Source of the DNA: Flavobacteriales bacterium UBA5040
GTDB taxonomy: Bacteria; Bacteroidota; Bacteroidia; Flavobacteriales; Weeksellaceae
Assembly (NCBI GenBank): GCA_002415135.1
Contig: DIBY01000018.1
Coordinates: 1-64,000, forward strand
Direction: 5' to 3'
DNA: 64,000 bases
The translations under genes and the position numbers were made by a program. A model generated the notes under the pieces. It saw only the letters and a program-made list of their open reading frames with translations, did no database searches and was not told the DNA's origin. This document shows positions 43,403 through 51,574 of the stretch, in pieces (position 1 is the stretch's first letter; each line of letters opens with the position of its first letter).

Positions 43403-44740
43403 TTATTCATTATGACTAAAACCGATTGGTTTTTTCGGTTCATCAATAATTTTATAATGTTCCAGTTCCTTTTTTAAAGCTTCTATTCGTACCGGAAAAT
43501 CTTCGTAATTATTTAAAGAAACATCAAAAATAAATTGCTGTATCTGGTTCAGATAAGTTCCTGTTAGTTTTGAAGAAGCGTCTCTTAAAGAAGCGTCCAG
43601 CATTTTCTTGGTAATATTAATAGTTGTTGAAGTGTCCTTTTGGTAAAGATTTCTAATTCTCCTCTTTAAACTTTGCGTAAAATCAATCAACATCGTATTT
43701 GAAAACGCCTGCATTTTTTTGGAGGTTTCTAACCAAAAAGGTAGCTGATGTGCTTTATTGTTCTCTAAAATTTTCAGTAATAATGCATCCTCGGAAAGAC
43801 CTTCTTTCATATGATGCAAAAGCATTTCTGAACGCTCCTTAATATTAGGTGGAAATATGGGAATCAAAAGATCAAATCTGCCTGGAGCCAAAATTTCTTT
43901 ATCAATTGTTTCTAAAGAATTTGCCGCACCGATCATCACAATTTGCTCTTTTTCGAAATGGCTGATGTAATGTAAGATGATTTCTTTGGTCTCCTCATCG
44001 CAGCTTTTAACAGACTTATCTTCGCTGCGTTCACTCATTAATTGATCGAAATCTTCCAGAAACAAAAGCGTTTTTTCAGATTTCATCATCTGAATAAGGA
44101 AATCATTAAAGGTTATTTTCTGATCATCCACAAACGATGTACCCAAAAAATGTTTCTTTATTTCTTTGAATTCATAATCGATAATTTCGGCGATTTTGTT
44201 CGACCAAAATATTTTACCACATCCGGGCGGACCGTAAAGAATAATGCCAGCAGATTTATGAATACCCCAATCCTGAACTGAAATATTACTTAAATATGGC
44301 TCTAAAGTTTGTGAGATAAAGAAAAACAAATCACGGTAACCGATAAAATCCCGTTCTGCTAATCGAGTGCTTTTACCAAAATAATTATAAATGAATTTGT
44401 AATTTCCGCCCAGTTGATTGTCGATTCCGAAGCTGGAAACAGATGATTTGTACTTGCCATTATCGAATAATCTGGGTTTGTCTTTCTGGATGATTTTTGC
44501 TACTTGATCTTTTGGCTGATCGATATTTTCTGCGATTTCTTCAATCGACTTGGTTTGATTTAAATCTTCTGAATACTTTCTTAAGAAAACGATATTCTCA
44601 CGGGCAAACTTTACAAAATCATTTTTGACCTCAAAGTTGGTTGTAATACATTCTGAAAGTTCCAAATCGAAATCCTGAATAAATTTGATAAAACTTTCTG
44701 TTGGGATTTTCAGTTCTTTGGCGAGGTCAGCTAATTTCAT
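43403..44740 (-). CDS. AAA+ ATPase with IF2_N-like N-terminus and altered Walker motifs
   Basis: From the ATG at 44740 the product is 445 residues. Residues 1-60 resemble the IF2_N domain (KLADLAKELKIPTESFIKFI). Residues about 115-400 form a single AAA+ module. The P-loop reads GPPGCGK at 170-176 but is followed by Ile177, not Thr or Ser. The Walker B core is LLFLEDFD with Glu229-Asp230, the reverse of the usual Asp-Glu. The sensor region GAANS and the GRFD arginine motif are normal. ATP binding or hydrolysis may therefore be unusual. The target is unknown. An XRE regulator gene lies 83 bases upstream on the same strand. Confidence 0.8.
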   Translation of the reverse strand: MKLADLAKELKIPTESFIKFIQDFDLELSECITTNFEVKNDFVKFARENIVFLRKYSEDLNQTKSIEEIAENIDQPKDQVAKIIQKDKPRLFDNGKYKSSVSSFGIDNQLGGNYKFIYNYFGKSTRLAERDFIGYRDLFFFISQTLEPYLSNISVQDWGIHKSAGIILYGPPGCGKIFWSNKIAEIIDYEFKEIKKHFLGTSFVDDQKITFNDFLIQMMKSEKTLLFLEDFDQLMSERSEDKSVKSCDEETKEIILHYISHFEKEQIVMIGAANSLETIDKEILAPGRFDLLIPIFPPNIKERSEMLLHHMKEGLSEDALLLKILENNKAHQLPFWLETSKKMQAFSNTMLIDFTQSLKRRIRNLYQKDTSTTINITKKMLDASLRDASSKLTGTYLNQIQQFIFDVSLNNYEDFPVRIEALKKELEHYKIIDEPKKPIGFSHNE

Positions 44741-44822
44741 AAACACATAATTTTTCGACTAAACTCAAATGTACAAATTTATCTGAAAAGGTATTTTAGA
44801 AAATAAGAGTAGAAGACTATGA

Positions 44823-45347
44823 TCAGGGTTCAAAAGTTTCAAATTTTCCGTTTTCATAAAAGAATACGATTCTTTTGATCTTAACTTCTTGTTTATCAAT
44901 AGTTTCAATCGGAATGACAGGTTTAGGAATCTCTAATCGCTGAGAATCGGATATTTTTTGCTTTTCATCTACTAGTTCAGAAATATTTGATTCCTGAGGG
45001 TTCTCTGGAGCGACTCGATCTTCAGATTCTGTGATTCCAAAAGCTTCGTCATTGATTAAGGAGAACAAATCGGGCAGGGAAGTAGGTTTGGACTTTTCTG
45101 GAATTGCCTTTGTTTCCGTAGGAATTCCGGGCCTTTTCAACATTTCGCCTTCACCTTCAATCAACCATTCCCATTCTAATTCAGGAAAGCGATTTTTGAT
45201 CTTCATCAAAAAATCTAATGAAGGTTTATTTCTTCCAGAAGTGATATGAGAAATACTTGAGCGTTGTACTTCGATTTCATCTGCGAATTCTGAGAGCGAT
45301 AATTCAGAATAGGTAATAACTTTTGAAATTCTTTCCTTTAAATCCAT
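44823..45347 (-). CDS. XRE-family transcriptional regulator
   Basis: The 174-residue product has an N-terminal helix-turn-helix (residues about 5-62; LSLSEFADEIEVQRSSISHITSGRNKPS, with the recognition helix in QRSSISHI). An acidic, proline-rich linker leads to a short C-terminal tail (IKRIVFFYENGKFETF) that may sense or bind a partner. It likely controls its own gene: exact TTACAAATGTAA palindromes lie at 45349-45360 and 45415-45426, just upstream. It precedes the unusual AAA+ gene on the same strand. Confidence 0.88.
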   Translation of the reverse strand: MDLKERISKVITYSELSLSEFADEIEVQRSSISHITSGRNKPSLDFLMKIKNRFPELEWEWLIEGEGEMLKRPGIPTETKAIPEKSKPTSLPDLFSLINDEAFGITESEDRVAPENPQESNISELVDEKQKISDSQRLEIPKPVIPIETIDKQEVKIKRIVFFYENGKFETFEP

Positions 45348-45348
45348 A

Positions 45349-45360
45349 TTACAAATGTAA
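45349..45360. promoter_or_regulatory. Palindrome TTACAAATGTAA, site 1
   Basis: The arms TTACA and TGTAA flank AA. It lies 2 bases upstream of the XRE start codon. Its minus strand also contains TACATTTG, a TANNTTTG match, so a promoter reading is possible. Confidence 0.5.
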
Positions 45361-45719
45361 ATATAATTTTACAATTATAAATTACAAAAGTAAACAGTTT
45401 GAAATCTTAAAACATTACAAATGTAAATAAAATCCATAAGACATTGATTTACAATAATATTGCACGTTTACATTGTTAAATTTAACCCAAAAATATTGAT
45501 TCGTTCTAGTTATGTAGTCACTTTTTACTCAGATAAATTTAATGCTTGAAAGTGGTTTGAATGAATTATCAGAAGAATTATAGACTACGAGGTGAACCCG
45601 GAAAAACTGATTAGCTCAGATCTTCGAACGGAAATTTTCAGAATGATAGTAGATTAAACGGAGATATTATCTAATTTTTAAGAGTCTTAAATGTTTTTAT
45701 CGGTCCTTAGTAATGAGAA
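45361..45719. other. Intergenic region between the XRE and TerC genes
   Basis: The left part holds the operator-like repeats described at 45349-45426. The rest (45430-45719) is AT-rich and shows no gene longer than about 20 codons. A partly matching TTTACATTGTTAA lies near 45468. Confidence 0.5.
45415..45426. promoter_or_regulatory. Palindrome TTACAAATGTAA, site 2
   Basis: This is an exact copy of site 1, about 66 bases away. Degenerate copies lie between them at 45369-45380 and 45382-45393 (TTACAAAAGTAA). Confidence 0.5.
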
Positions 45720-46811
45720 TTACTTTCTTAAATGATCATCATTTTTAGGATCATATTTTAATTTTCGCTCCTTTTTATGTTCAGGTAAAACCAATGAGAG
45801 GAAGACGCTTCCACCAAGTATTCCTACAATGATGAACAATGAATCTGTGGTAGAGAAACCTAATTGATCCAGATATTCATGCAATAACATCTTGAACCCG
45901 ATAAAGGTTAATAAGAGCGCCAATCCGATCTTTAAGAATCTGAACTTATCGATTACACCTGCCAATAAGAAGAACATGGAACGTAGGCCAATAATTGCAA
46001 ATATATTAGAGAAGAAGACGATATACGGATCCTTAGTAACAGAGAATATGGCAGGAATACTGTCCACAGCGAAAATCAAATCGGTAAATTCGATGATAAT
46101 CAACACCAAAAATAAAGGCGTCATTTTTTTTACTCCATTAATGGTCACAAAGAACTTGTTTCCGACAAAGTGATTGTGAACTTTAAAATACTTATTGGCA
46201 AACTTTACGACAGGATGCTTTTGAGTATCGATTTTTTCATCATGGTCTTTTTCAAAGAACATCTTAACTCCCGTAAACACCAGGAAAGCACCAAAGACAT
46301 ACATAATCCATTCAAATTTCTGGATTAAAGCTGCACCTAGAAAGATGAACATAAAACGCATCACAATCGCCCCAAGAATCCCCCAAAACAAAACACGGTG
46401 GTAATTTCTTGGAGCCACACCGAAAGCGGTAAACACCAAAACCATTACAAATATATTGTCAATAGATAAGGCATATTCAACGACATAGCCTGTTAAATAT
46501 TCCAGCCCTAAATTTTGGTTATATAAATAAAGACTGCTTCCTAAGTCGCCAGGTATGATTTTAACGGGATGGTGATGTTTGGAAATTACTTGTTGCAATT
46601 TCTCGATACTGTCGATGCCATGGAGTAGGTAACCGTAGTTGGTTAGAACAAAATAGAAACACATCGAAAGTGCAACCACGAAAAAACTCATCAAGCCAGC
46701 TTGTTTCATCGAAACGGTGTCTGATTTTTTATTCAATAGTCCTAAATCCAATGCGAGGATAATTAGTATGAATAAAATGAAACCTAATAAGAAAATACTT
46801 TCGTTTGTCAT
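45720..46811 (-). CDS. TerC family integral membrane protein
   Basis: The 363-residue inner-membrane protein has about nine hydrophobic segments. It shows the TerC/Alx family features YVVEYALSIDNIFVMVLVF and EFTDLIFAVDSIPAIF, which carry conserved acidic residues within membrane helices. Family members export Mn(II) or act in metal and tellurite stress; the name is historical. An exact TTACAAATGTAA palindrome lies about 49 bases upstream of its start, as in front of the nearby XRE gene, so the same regulator may act here. Confidence 0.9.
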   Translation of the reverse strand: MTNESIFLLGFILFILIILALDLGLLNKKSDTVSMKQAGLMSFFVVALSMCFYFVLTNYGYLLHGIDSIEKLQQVISKHHHPVKIIPGDLGSSLYLYNQNLGLEYLTGYVVEYALSIDNIFVMVLVFTAFGVAPRNYHRVLFWGILGAIVMRFMFIFLGAALIQKFEWIMYVFGAFLVFTGVKMFFEKDHDEKIDTQKHPVVKFANKYFKVHNHFVGNKFFVTINGVKKMTPLFLVLIIIEFTDLIFAVDSIPAIFSVTKDPYIVFFSNIFAIIGLRSMFFLLAGVIDKFRFLKIGLALLLTFIGFKMLLHEYLDQLGFSTTDSLFIIVGILGGSVFLSLVLPEHKKERKLKYDPKNDDHLRK

Positions 46812-46825
46812 AAAATTTTAAAGTA

Positions 46826-46833
46826 CAAATATA
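46826..46833 (-). promoter_or_regulatory. Probable -7 element of the TerC gene
   Basis: TATATTTG on the minus strand lies 15 bases before the start. The palindrome at 46860-46871 sits where an upstream activator or repressor would bind. Confidence 0.4.
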
Positions 46834-46859
46834 ATCAATTTAAAGAATTATTAAAATTG

Positions 46860-46871
46860 TTACAAATGTAA
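46860..46871. promoter_or_regulatory. Palindrome TTACAAATGTAA, site 3
   Basis: This is an exact 12-base copy of the sites upstream of the XRE gene, about 49 bases before the TerC start codon. Confidence 0.5.
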
Positions 46872-47159
46872 ACAATTAGATAAGAGGGACTTATACACAG
46901 GACTTCTTGTTTATGTTTTTTACCGTCAAATGGGCTTTTTATACCTAAATTTCACTTAAAGTAAATAAGAACTAATGCATGAGGTGAATCAAATAAATAA
47001 CTGATTTACAATTAATTATAAAATTTAATTAAAATTAATACAATCCACAATTTTACCAACAGACATTCTGACATTTTGAATCGTTTGATGAATTTACAAA
47101 AGTTAATGGCATTTTTAGAAAAGAAAATTCTAAATTTGGAAATTGTAAAATTGAAATTA
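46872..47159. other. Intergenic spacer before the M14 peptidase
   Basis: The spacer is AT-rich and contains no recognisable gene. An in-frame extension of the peptidase from 47076 (28 residues, hydrophobic and lysine-rich) is possible but less likely. Confidence 0.4.
47131..47138 (+). promoter_or_regulatory. Probable -7 element of the M14 peptidase gene
   Basis: TAAATTTG matches the consensus and lies 21 bases before the ATG at 47160, supporting that start. Confidence 0.4.
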
Positions 47160-48266
47160 ATGCTGACAAACCTGAACTACCTACAAAACCCTAATTTTCC
47201 AAACCGCTATATTTCCCCAGAAAAATTATTTAATTTCCTACAGGCGAATTACGACGCTGTTATTTCTCAGCTTGGGTCGTCTTATTTAGAGCGACCTATT
47301 TATAAGATGAGTTTGGGTGCTGGTGATATCAAAGTGTTGGCGTGGTCTCAAATGCATGGTAATGAATCTAATGCTACGCATGCGATGTTAGATTTATTGG
47401 AAATTTTTAAATATCAGCCAGACCTTCAGAAGGATTTGTTCTCAAAAATCACTTTGGATTTTATCTTTATGCTAAATCCTGACGGTTCAGAGAAATGGAC
47501 AAGAAGAAATGGACATGATATCGATCTTAACAGAGACTTTTTAAAACAATCAAGTAAGGAGTTCCCTTTCCTGAAAGAATTGGCTCATAAAGGTTCGTAT
47601 GATTATGCTTTGAATCTCCACGAACAGAGAACGATTTTCAGTACAGACGGAATTCATCCGGCGACTTTATCTTTTTTAGCTCCTGCTGAAGATTTTGAAA
47701 GAACCATTACGGAAACCCGCAAAAAGGCAATGGCAGTTATTGCCCGAATTTACGAAAAGGTGGAGCCAGAAATTCCAAATCAGATTGCGAGATATTCTGA
47801 TGAGTTTTATCCAAGTTCAACAGGTGATAACTTTACCAAATTTGGAATTCCAACCATTCTTTTTGAAGGTGGCCATTTTCAAAACGACTATAAAAGAACT
47901 GGAACCCGGAAATACTATACTTTGGCTCTATACGAAGGTTTGGTTGCTATCTCTGACTTAGCCGGCAAAACTGACGGTTGGGAAAGTTATCAGCAAATAC
48001 CTGAAAATAAAGAATCGCACTATGATTTGATTTACAGAAATGTAAAGTTGAATACCGATTTTGAATGTATTCTGGACATTGCCGTGCAATACAAGGAAGA
48101 AATAAAACCGGAGGATGATGAGATATCTTTTGTCCCCATTGTTGTCGAAGTTGGTGATATCGGTAAAAAGAAAGGCTGGAAAGAAATTGACTGTACTGGA
48201 AAATTATTTGTTTCAGATAGAAAATTTCCGAAGTTAGACGAAGAAGTCGATTTCAAAATTGAATAA
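47160..48266 (+). CDS. M14 family zinc carboxypeptidase
   Basis: From the ATG at 47160 the product is 368 residues. The zinc ligands are His66 and Glu69 (HGNES) and His154 (NLHEQR), and the catalytic Glu is Glu236 in LFEGGHF. The GHDIDLNRDF segment carries the substrate-carboxylate arginine. All active-site residues are present. It has no signal peptide, so it would act in the cytoplasm, possibly on peptides or cell-wall fragments. The C-terminal part from about residue 260 is a small extra domain. Confidence 0.9.
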   Translation: MLTNLNYLQNPNFPNRYISPEKLFNFLQANYDAVISQLGSSYLERPIYKMSLGAGDIKVLAWSQMHGNESNATHAMLDLLEIFKYQPDLQKDLFSKITLDFIFMLNPDGSEKWTRRNGHDIDLNRDFLKQSSKEFPFLKELAHKGSYDYALNLHEQRTIFSTDGIHPATLSFLAPAEDFERTITETRKKAMAVIARIYEKVEPEIPNQIARYSDEFYPSSTGDNFTKFGIPTILFEGGHFQNDYKRTGTRKYYTLALYEGLVAISDLAGKTDGWESYQQIPENKESHYDLIYRNVKLNTDFECILDIAVQYKEEIKPEDDEISFVPIVVEVGDIGKKKGWKEIDCTGKLFVSDRKFPKLDEEVDFKIE

Positions 48267-48297
48267 AAAAAAAGCGAGGTCGATAGACTTCGCTTTT
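48266..48297 (+). terminator. Terminator of the M14 peptidase gene
   Basis: AAAAGCGAGGTC (48270-48281) pairs with GACTTCGCTTTT (48286-48297) with one G-U pair, and A- and T-runs lie outside. It probably works in both directions. Confidence 0.75.
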
Positions 48298-48318
48298 ATA
48301 TTGATAGAACAATTAGAA

Positions 48319-48825
48319 TTAATTAACGACTTTAATTCCTCTGGCCATAAATCTTATTTCTTCTTCAGGTTTCGTGATCGCATCAATTTCTGATTGCGGT
48401 TTTTTAGCATCTTCAGCATAATGTTTTTGCTCATCGACAGAGGTCACTTTCGATTCTGCATTACCTTCTAAAATAACAGTTTTCCCTTCTAAAGCCGTCG
48501 GCACAAAAAAGGCGTAATCTTTCATTTTCACGAAAAATTTCTCATTGTTTTCAGTTTCTACGGTGAACCAGCAGCCTTTTTTATCGCAAACGTTCACCAC
48601 TTTTCCTTTCACCGCAACGTTTTCAACCTTTGCAGATTTCTTCAATTTTTGATCTAATTTTTTGGTAGTCATTGCAGATTTCTCTGCTTTTGCAGAAACT
48701 CCTGCTCCATAAATTTCTCCAACCATCGCTTTTCCTTCAGGTGGACCCATTTTTTTTGCTTCTGCACCTTGCGAAAATGCAACCGTAGAAAGCAGCACTG
48801 AAAATATAAGAACTAATTTTTTCAT
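48319..48825 (-). CDS. Secreted DUF4920 protein
   Basis: The 168-residue product has a signal peptide (ending TVAFSQ) and a DUF4920 domain, an OB-like beta-sandwich. It shows VKGKVVNVCDKKGCWFTVET, with two cysteines in CDKKGC, and the ending EEIRFMARGIKVV. The function is unknown to me. The cysteine pair may bind metal or form a disulfide in the periplasm. It is convergent with the peptidase gene. Confidence 0.8.
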   Translation of the reverse strand: MKKLVLIFSVLLSTVAFSQGAEAKKMGPPEGKAMVGEIYGAGVSAKAEKSAMTTKKLDQKLKKSAKVENVAVKGKVVNVCDKKGCWFTVETENNEKFFVKMKDYAFFVPTALEGKTVILEGNAESKVTSVDEQKHYAEDAKKPQSEIDAITKPEEEIRFMARGIKVVN

Positions 48826-49064
48826 TGATTTAATTTTTACAAAAGTATCATTTTTTTTTCAATCAGAATTATTTAACAATCAGCTATTTGTATATTTAAC
48901 GATATACTTGCAATCAAAATATTAAATTCTTTACATAAAATTTATATATTTAACCCTTTCTAAATTGAATTCAAAATAGCGAGGTGCTTTATTCAATGAA
49001 CATCGGAAATAATATAATTTTTAAATAGAAAAGAAACTTTTCTTTCTTTAATCTAAATTCATTT

Positions 49065-50471
49065 ATGAATAAAAAACTCAAACTTTGGGATGCCACCATG
49101 CTTGTAATGGGCTCTATGATTGGTAGTGGAATTTTTATCGTCAGTTCTGACATGATGCGGAATTTAGGTTCTGGTTACTGGCTGATTGCCGTTTGGATCA
49201 TTACCGGAATCATGACCGTGGCCGCCGCAATTTCTTATGGTGAACTTTCCTCCATGTTTCCAAAGGCCGGCGGACAATATACCTACATCACGGAAATTTT
49301 CGGAAAAATGCCGGGGTTTCTTTATGGTTGGGGTTTATTTACCGTCATTCAAACGGGGACGATTGCAGCGGTAGCAATGGCTTTTGGAAAGTTTACGGCC
49401 TATTTAATACCGGCGCTCAACGCAGATCCCATTTTTCAAAGTGGTGGGTTCAAAATTACCTGGATTCAAATTCTCGCCATCGGAATCATATTACTTCTGA
49501 CGTATATCAATTCTCGCGGTTTAAAAAATGGAAAAATCTTACAGGACGTTTTTACATCTTCCAAAATTATCGCTCTTCTGGCCATCATTATTTTCGGAGT
49601 CATTTTAGTTAAGAATTCTCAATGGGCCGAAAATATGAGCTTCGGCTGGAATGCCTTTCAGGATTTTGGTACCGAAGATGGAAATAGTTTAGCACCCTCA
49701 GGCTGGAAATCAATTGGTGGAATCACACTTTTGGGTGGAATCGCGGCAGCGATGGTTGGCTCGGTCTTCAGTTCGGTTGCGTGGGAAAACGTAACCTTCA
49801 TGTCGGGTGAAATTGAAAATCCAAAGAAAAATGTAGTGAAAGCGATGGTTTTGGGAACAATAGTCGTCATGATCTTATATCTTTTTGTGAACTTCATTTA
49901 TCTACACGCGCTCGGTCGAGACGGGATTGCGTTTGCTGAAAATAACCGTCCTGCAGTTGCAGCTTCGGAGGTTATTTTCGGAAGTACAGGTACAATCATT
50001 ATGGCAATTTTAGTAATGATATCTACTTTTGGATGTATCAATGGATTGGTTTTAGCCGGCTCCAGAGTTTTTCAAACGATGGCAAAAGACGGTTTGTTTT
50101 TTAAATCTGCCGCAGAGAATAATATTAACAATGTTCCAGGAAAATCCCTTTGGATGCAGGGCGCCTGGGCTTGCGTACTCGCTCTTTCAGGTCAGTATGG
50201 CGACTTGCTCGATATGATATCCTTCATCATCGTCCTATTTTACATGGTCACCGTTTTCGGTGTTATCTGGATGAGAATCAAACAACCAAACCTCGAAAGA
50301 CCCTATAAAACCTGGCTTTATCCAATTACGCCAATTATTTATTTACTTATCGGAGCAGCATTTTGTACCCTTTTAATCATCTTCAAACCACAATATACCT
50401 GGCCAGGATTCATTCTTATTTTACTCGGAGTTCCAGTATATTGGTTCATCAACAGAAGGAAAACGCAGTAA
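49065..50471 (+). CDS. APC family amino-acid permease
   Basis: The 468-residue inner-membrane protein has about 12 hydrophobic segments and the APC signature MGSMIGSGIFIV at about residues 15-26. SSMFPKAGGQYTYI follows, as in the LAT-like exchangers. Substrate is probably an amino acid. It fits the amino-acid catabolism genes of the window. It stands alone. Repeat family A copy 2 lies directly behind it. Confidence 0.88.
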   Translation: MNKKLKLWDATMLVMGSMIGSGIFIVSSDMMRNLGSGYWLIAVWIITGIMTVAAAISYGELSSMFPKAGGQYTYITEIFGKMPGFLYGWGLFTVIQTGTIAAVAMAFGKFTAYLIPALNADPIFQSGGFKITWIQILAIGIILLLTYINSRGLKNGKILQDVFTSSKIIALLAIIIFGVILVKNSQWAENMSFGWNAFQDFGTEDGNSLAPSGWKSIGGITLLGGIAAAMVGSVFSSVAWENVTFMSGEIENPKKNVVKAMVLGTIVVMILYLFVNFIYLHALGRDGIAFAENNRPAVAASEVIFGSTGTIIMAILVMISTFGCINGLVLAGSRVFQTMAKDGLFFKSAAENNINNVPGKSLWMQGAWACVLALSGQYGDLLDMISFIIVLFYMVTVFGVIWMRIKQPNLERPYKTWLYPITPIIYLLIGAAFCTLLIIFKPQYTWPGFILILLGVPVYWFINRRKTQ

Positions 50472-50810
50472 ATACTATTTTTGAAATTGCTTTTTAGAAG
50501 CATAAAAGTGAGTGCAGAGTTCGACGATCAGTCCCGCTTTCCGCACTCGCTTTTTTTCTTTTCCATTTCCTGTCCGCTGCTTAAAAGAAAAAAGAGCTCA
50601 AACAATTGCTGCAATCGGGGCTAGAACTTCTTTTTGTGCTCCTTACAAAGAGACAATTCATCGTTAATAAACATTAAGTTTCTAGTATTTTTCATTGAAG
50701 GTTAATTCACAGTAATTAATTGAACAATTCTGATTTTTAAAAGAGATCCTTTAAAGTTCACTGTCTCAATTCTAAGTTTCAAAAAAATAACTAACTTTCC
50801 AAAAAGAAAT
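50472..50810. other. Intergenic region carrying a dispersed repeat
   Basis: The first half is occupied by repeat family A copy 2 (50491-50627). The rest up to the DUF2007 gene is AT-rich and shows no gene. Confidence 0.5.
50491..50627 (+). repeat. Dispersed repeat, family A copy 2
   Basis: It starts TTTTTAGAAGC, contains CCCGCTTTCCGCACTC (50533-50548) and ends AATCGGGGCTAGAA. It shares the block order of the copies at 11785-11897 and 51377-51490. The inside carries a near-inverted CTTTTTTTC and AAAAGAAAAAAG stretch. It follows the APC permease directly. Confidence 0.75.
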
Positions 50811-51050
50811 ATGTCAGAATTAGTCCCCATTTTTCAATCTTCCTACTTGTACGAAATTGAAGTTGCCAAAACAAAACTTGCTTCCCGAGAGATCCCAAGC
50901 TATATTAAAAATGAATATGTTAATAATATTGCGGTATTTCCGATCTCCCAAAATTATTATTTGCTGGTGAGCGAACGTGACTTTGAAGCTGCAGAAAGGG
51001 TGTTGCAAGAAAATGATGAAATTTCCGAAGACGATTTTAAACTTCAATAG
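50811..51050 (+). CDS. DUF2007 protein, copy 1
   Basis: The 79-residue cytoplasmic protein is a single DUF2007 domain (putative signal-transducing family) with the ferredoxin-like pattern EIEVAKTKLASREIPSYIK and YYLLVSERDFEAAERVL. No enzymatic residues are visible. It is followed 35 bases downstream by a nearly identical gene. The function is unknown. Confidence 0.85.
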   Translation: MSELVPIFQSSYLYEIEVAKTKLASREIPSYIKNEYVNNIAVFPISQNYYLLVSERDFEAAERVLQENDEISEDDFKLQ

Positions 51051-51085
51051 GTTTAAGAATTAGTAAATTTTCAAAAGAATAAAAG

Positions 51086-51316
51086 ATGTCAGAGTTAATT
51101 CCTATTTTTCAATCTTCCTATTTATTTGAAATTGAGGTAGCCAAAAGCAAGCTCGCTTCTCGCGAGATTTCAAGTTATATTAAAAACGAGTTTGTAAACA
51201 ATATCGCCGTGATACCAATTACGCAGAACTATTACTTGTTGGTGAGCGAAATAGATTTCGCAGCTGCGGAGAAAGTCTTGCAAGAAAATAATGAGATTTC
51301 TGAAAGTGATTTTTAG
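51086..51316 (+). CDS. DUF2007 protein, copy 2
   Basis: The 76-residue product matches copy 1 over most of its length (MSEL-P-IFQSSYL, KLASREI-SYIKNE, NYYLLVSE), but it ends three residues earlier, after DF rather than DFKLQ. It is a recent tandem duplicate. A family A repeat in the opposite orientation follows at 51377. Confidence 0.85.
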   Translation: MSELIPIFQSSYLFEIEVAKSKLASREISSYIKNEFVNNIAVIPITQNYYLLVSEIDFAAAEKVLQENNEISESDF

Positions 51317-51376
51317 AATGATCTGCAAAGCAATCTGAAATGGCTGATAAAATTTTAAAAAATAGAAAAGCTTTTT

Positions 51377-51490
51377 CTTTTAGCCCCGATTGCAACGGCA
51401 TCCTTTTTTGAGGAGGTACGACGAAGAAAAGATTGAGTGGAAAGCGGGTGGAGTTGTCGGAAAAAAATCCATTCTTCACGCTCCTAAAAA
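51377..51490 (-). repeat. Dispersed repeat, family A copy 3
   Basis: On the minus strand it starts TTTTTAGGAGC (51490-51480), contains CCCGCTTTCCACTC and ends AATCGGGGCTAAAAG. It is the closest match to the copy at 11785-11897, but in the opposite orientation. It lies between the DUF2007 pair and menB. Confidence 0.75.
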
Positions 51491-51525
51491 CTACCAGGTT
51501 CTGCGAATTTAAAAGCCTTTTCATT

Positions 51526-51556
51526 TTGACTTGGCTTTTTATTTTCCCTATCTTTA
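51526..51556 (+). promoter_or_regulatory. Promoter of the menB operon
   Basis: TTG (51526-51528) and TATCTTTA (51549-51556) are separated by 20 bases. The last base of the -7 element differs from the consensus. The ATG is at 51575. Confidence 0.6.
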
Positions 51557-51574
51557 CGCAAAATTTTACGCAAA

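Noticed and set aside
45349..45426. Short repeats upstream of the XRE gene considered as a CRISPR array
   Set aside because: The units are only 12 bases, irregularly spaced, partly degenerate and without cas genes. Operator sites fit better.
47076..47159. A 28-residue N-terminal extension of the M14 peptidase
   Set aside because: A -7 promoter match lies inside it and the family N-terminus fits the ATG at 47160 better.
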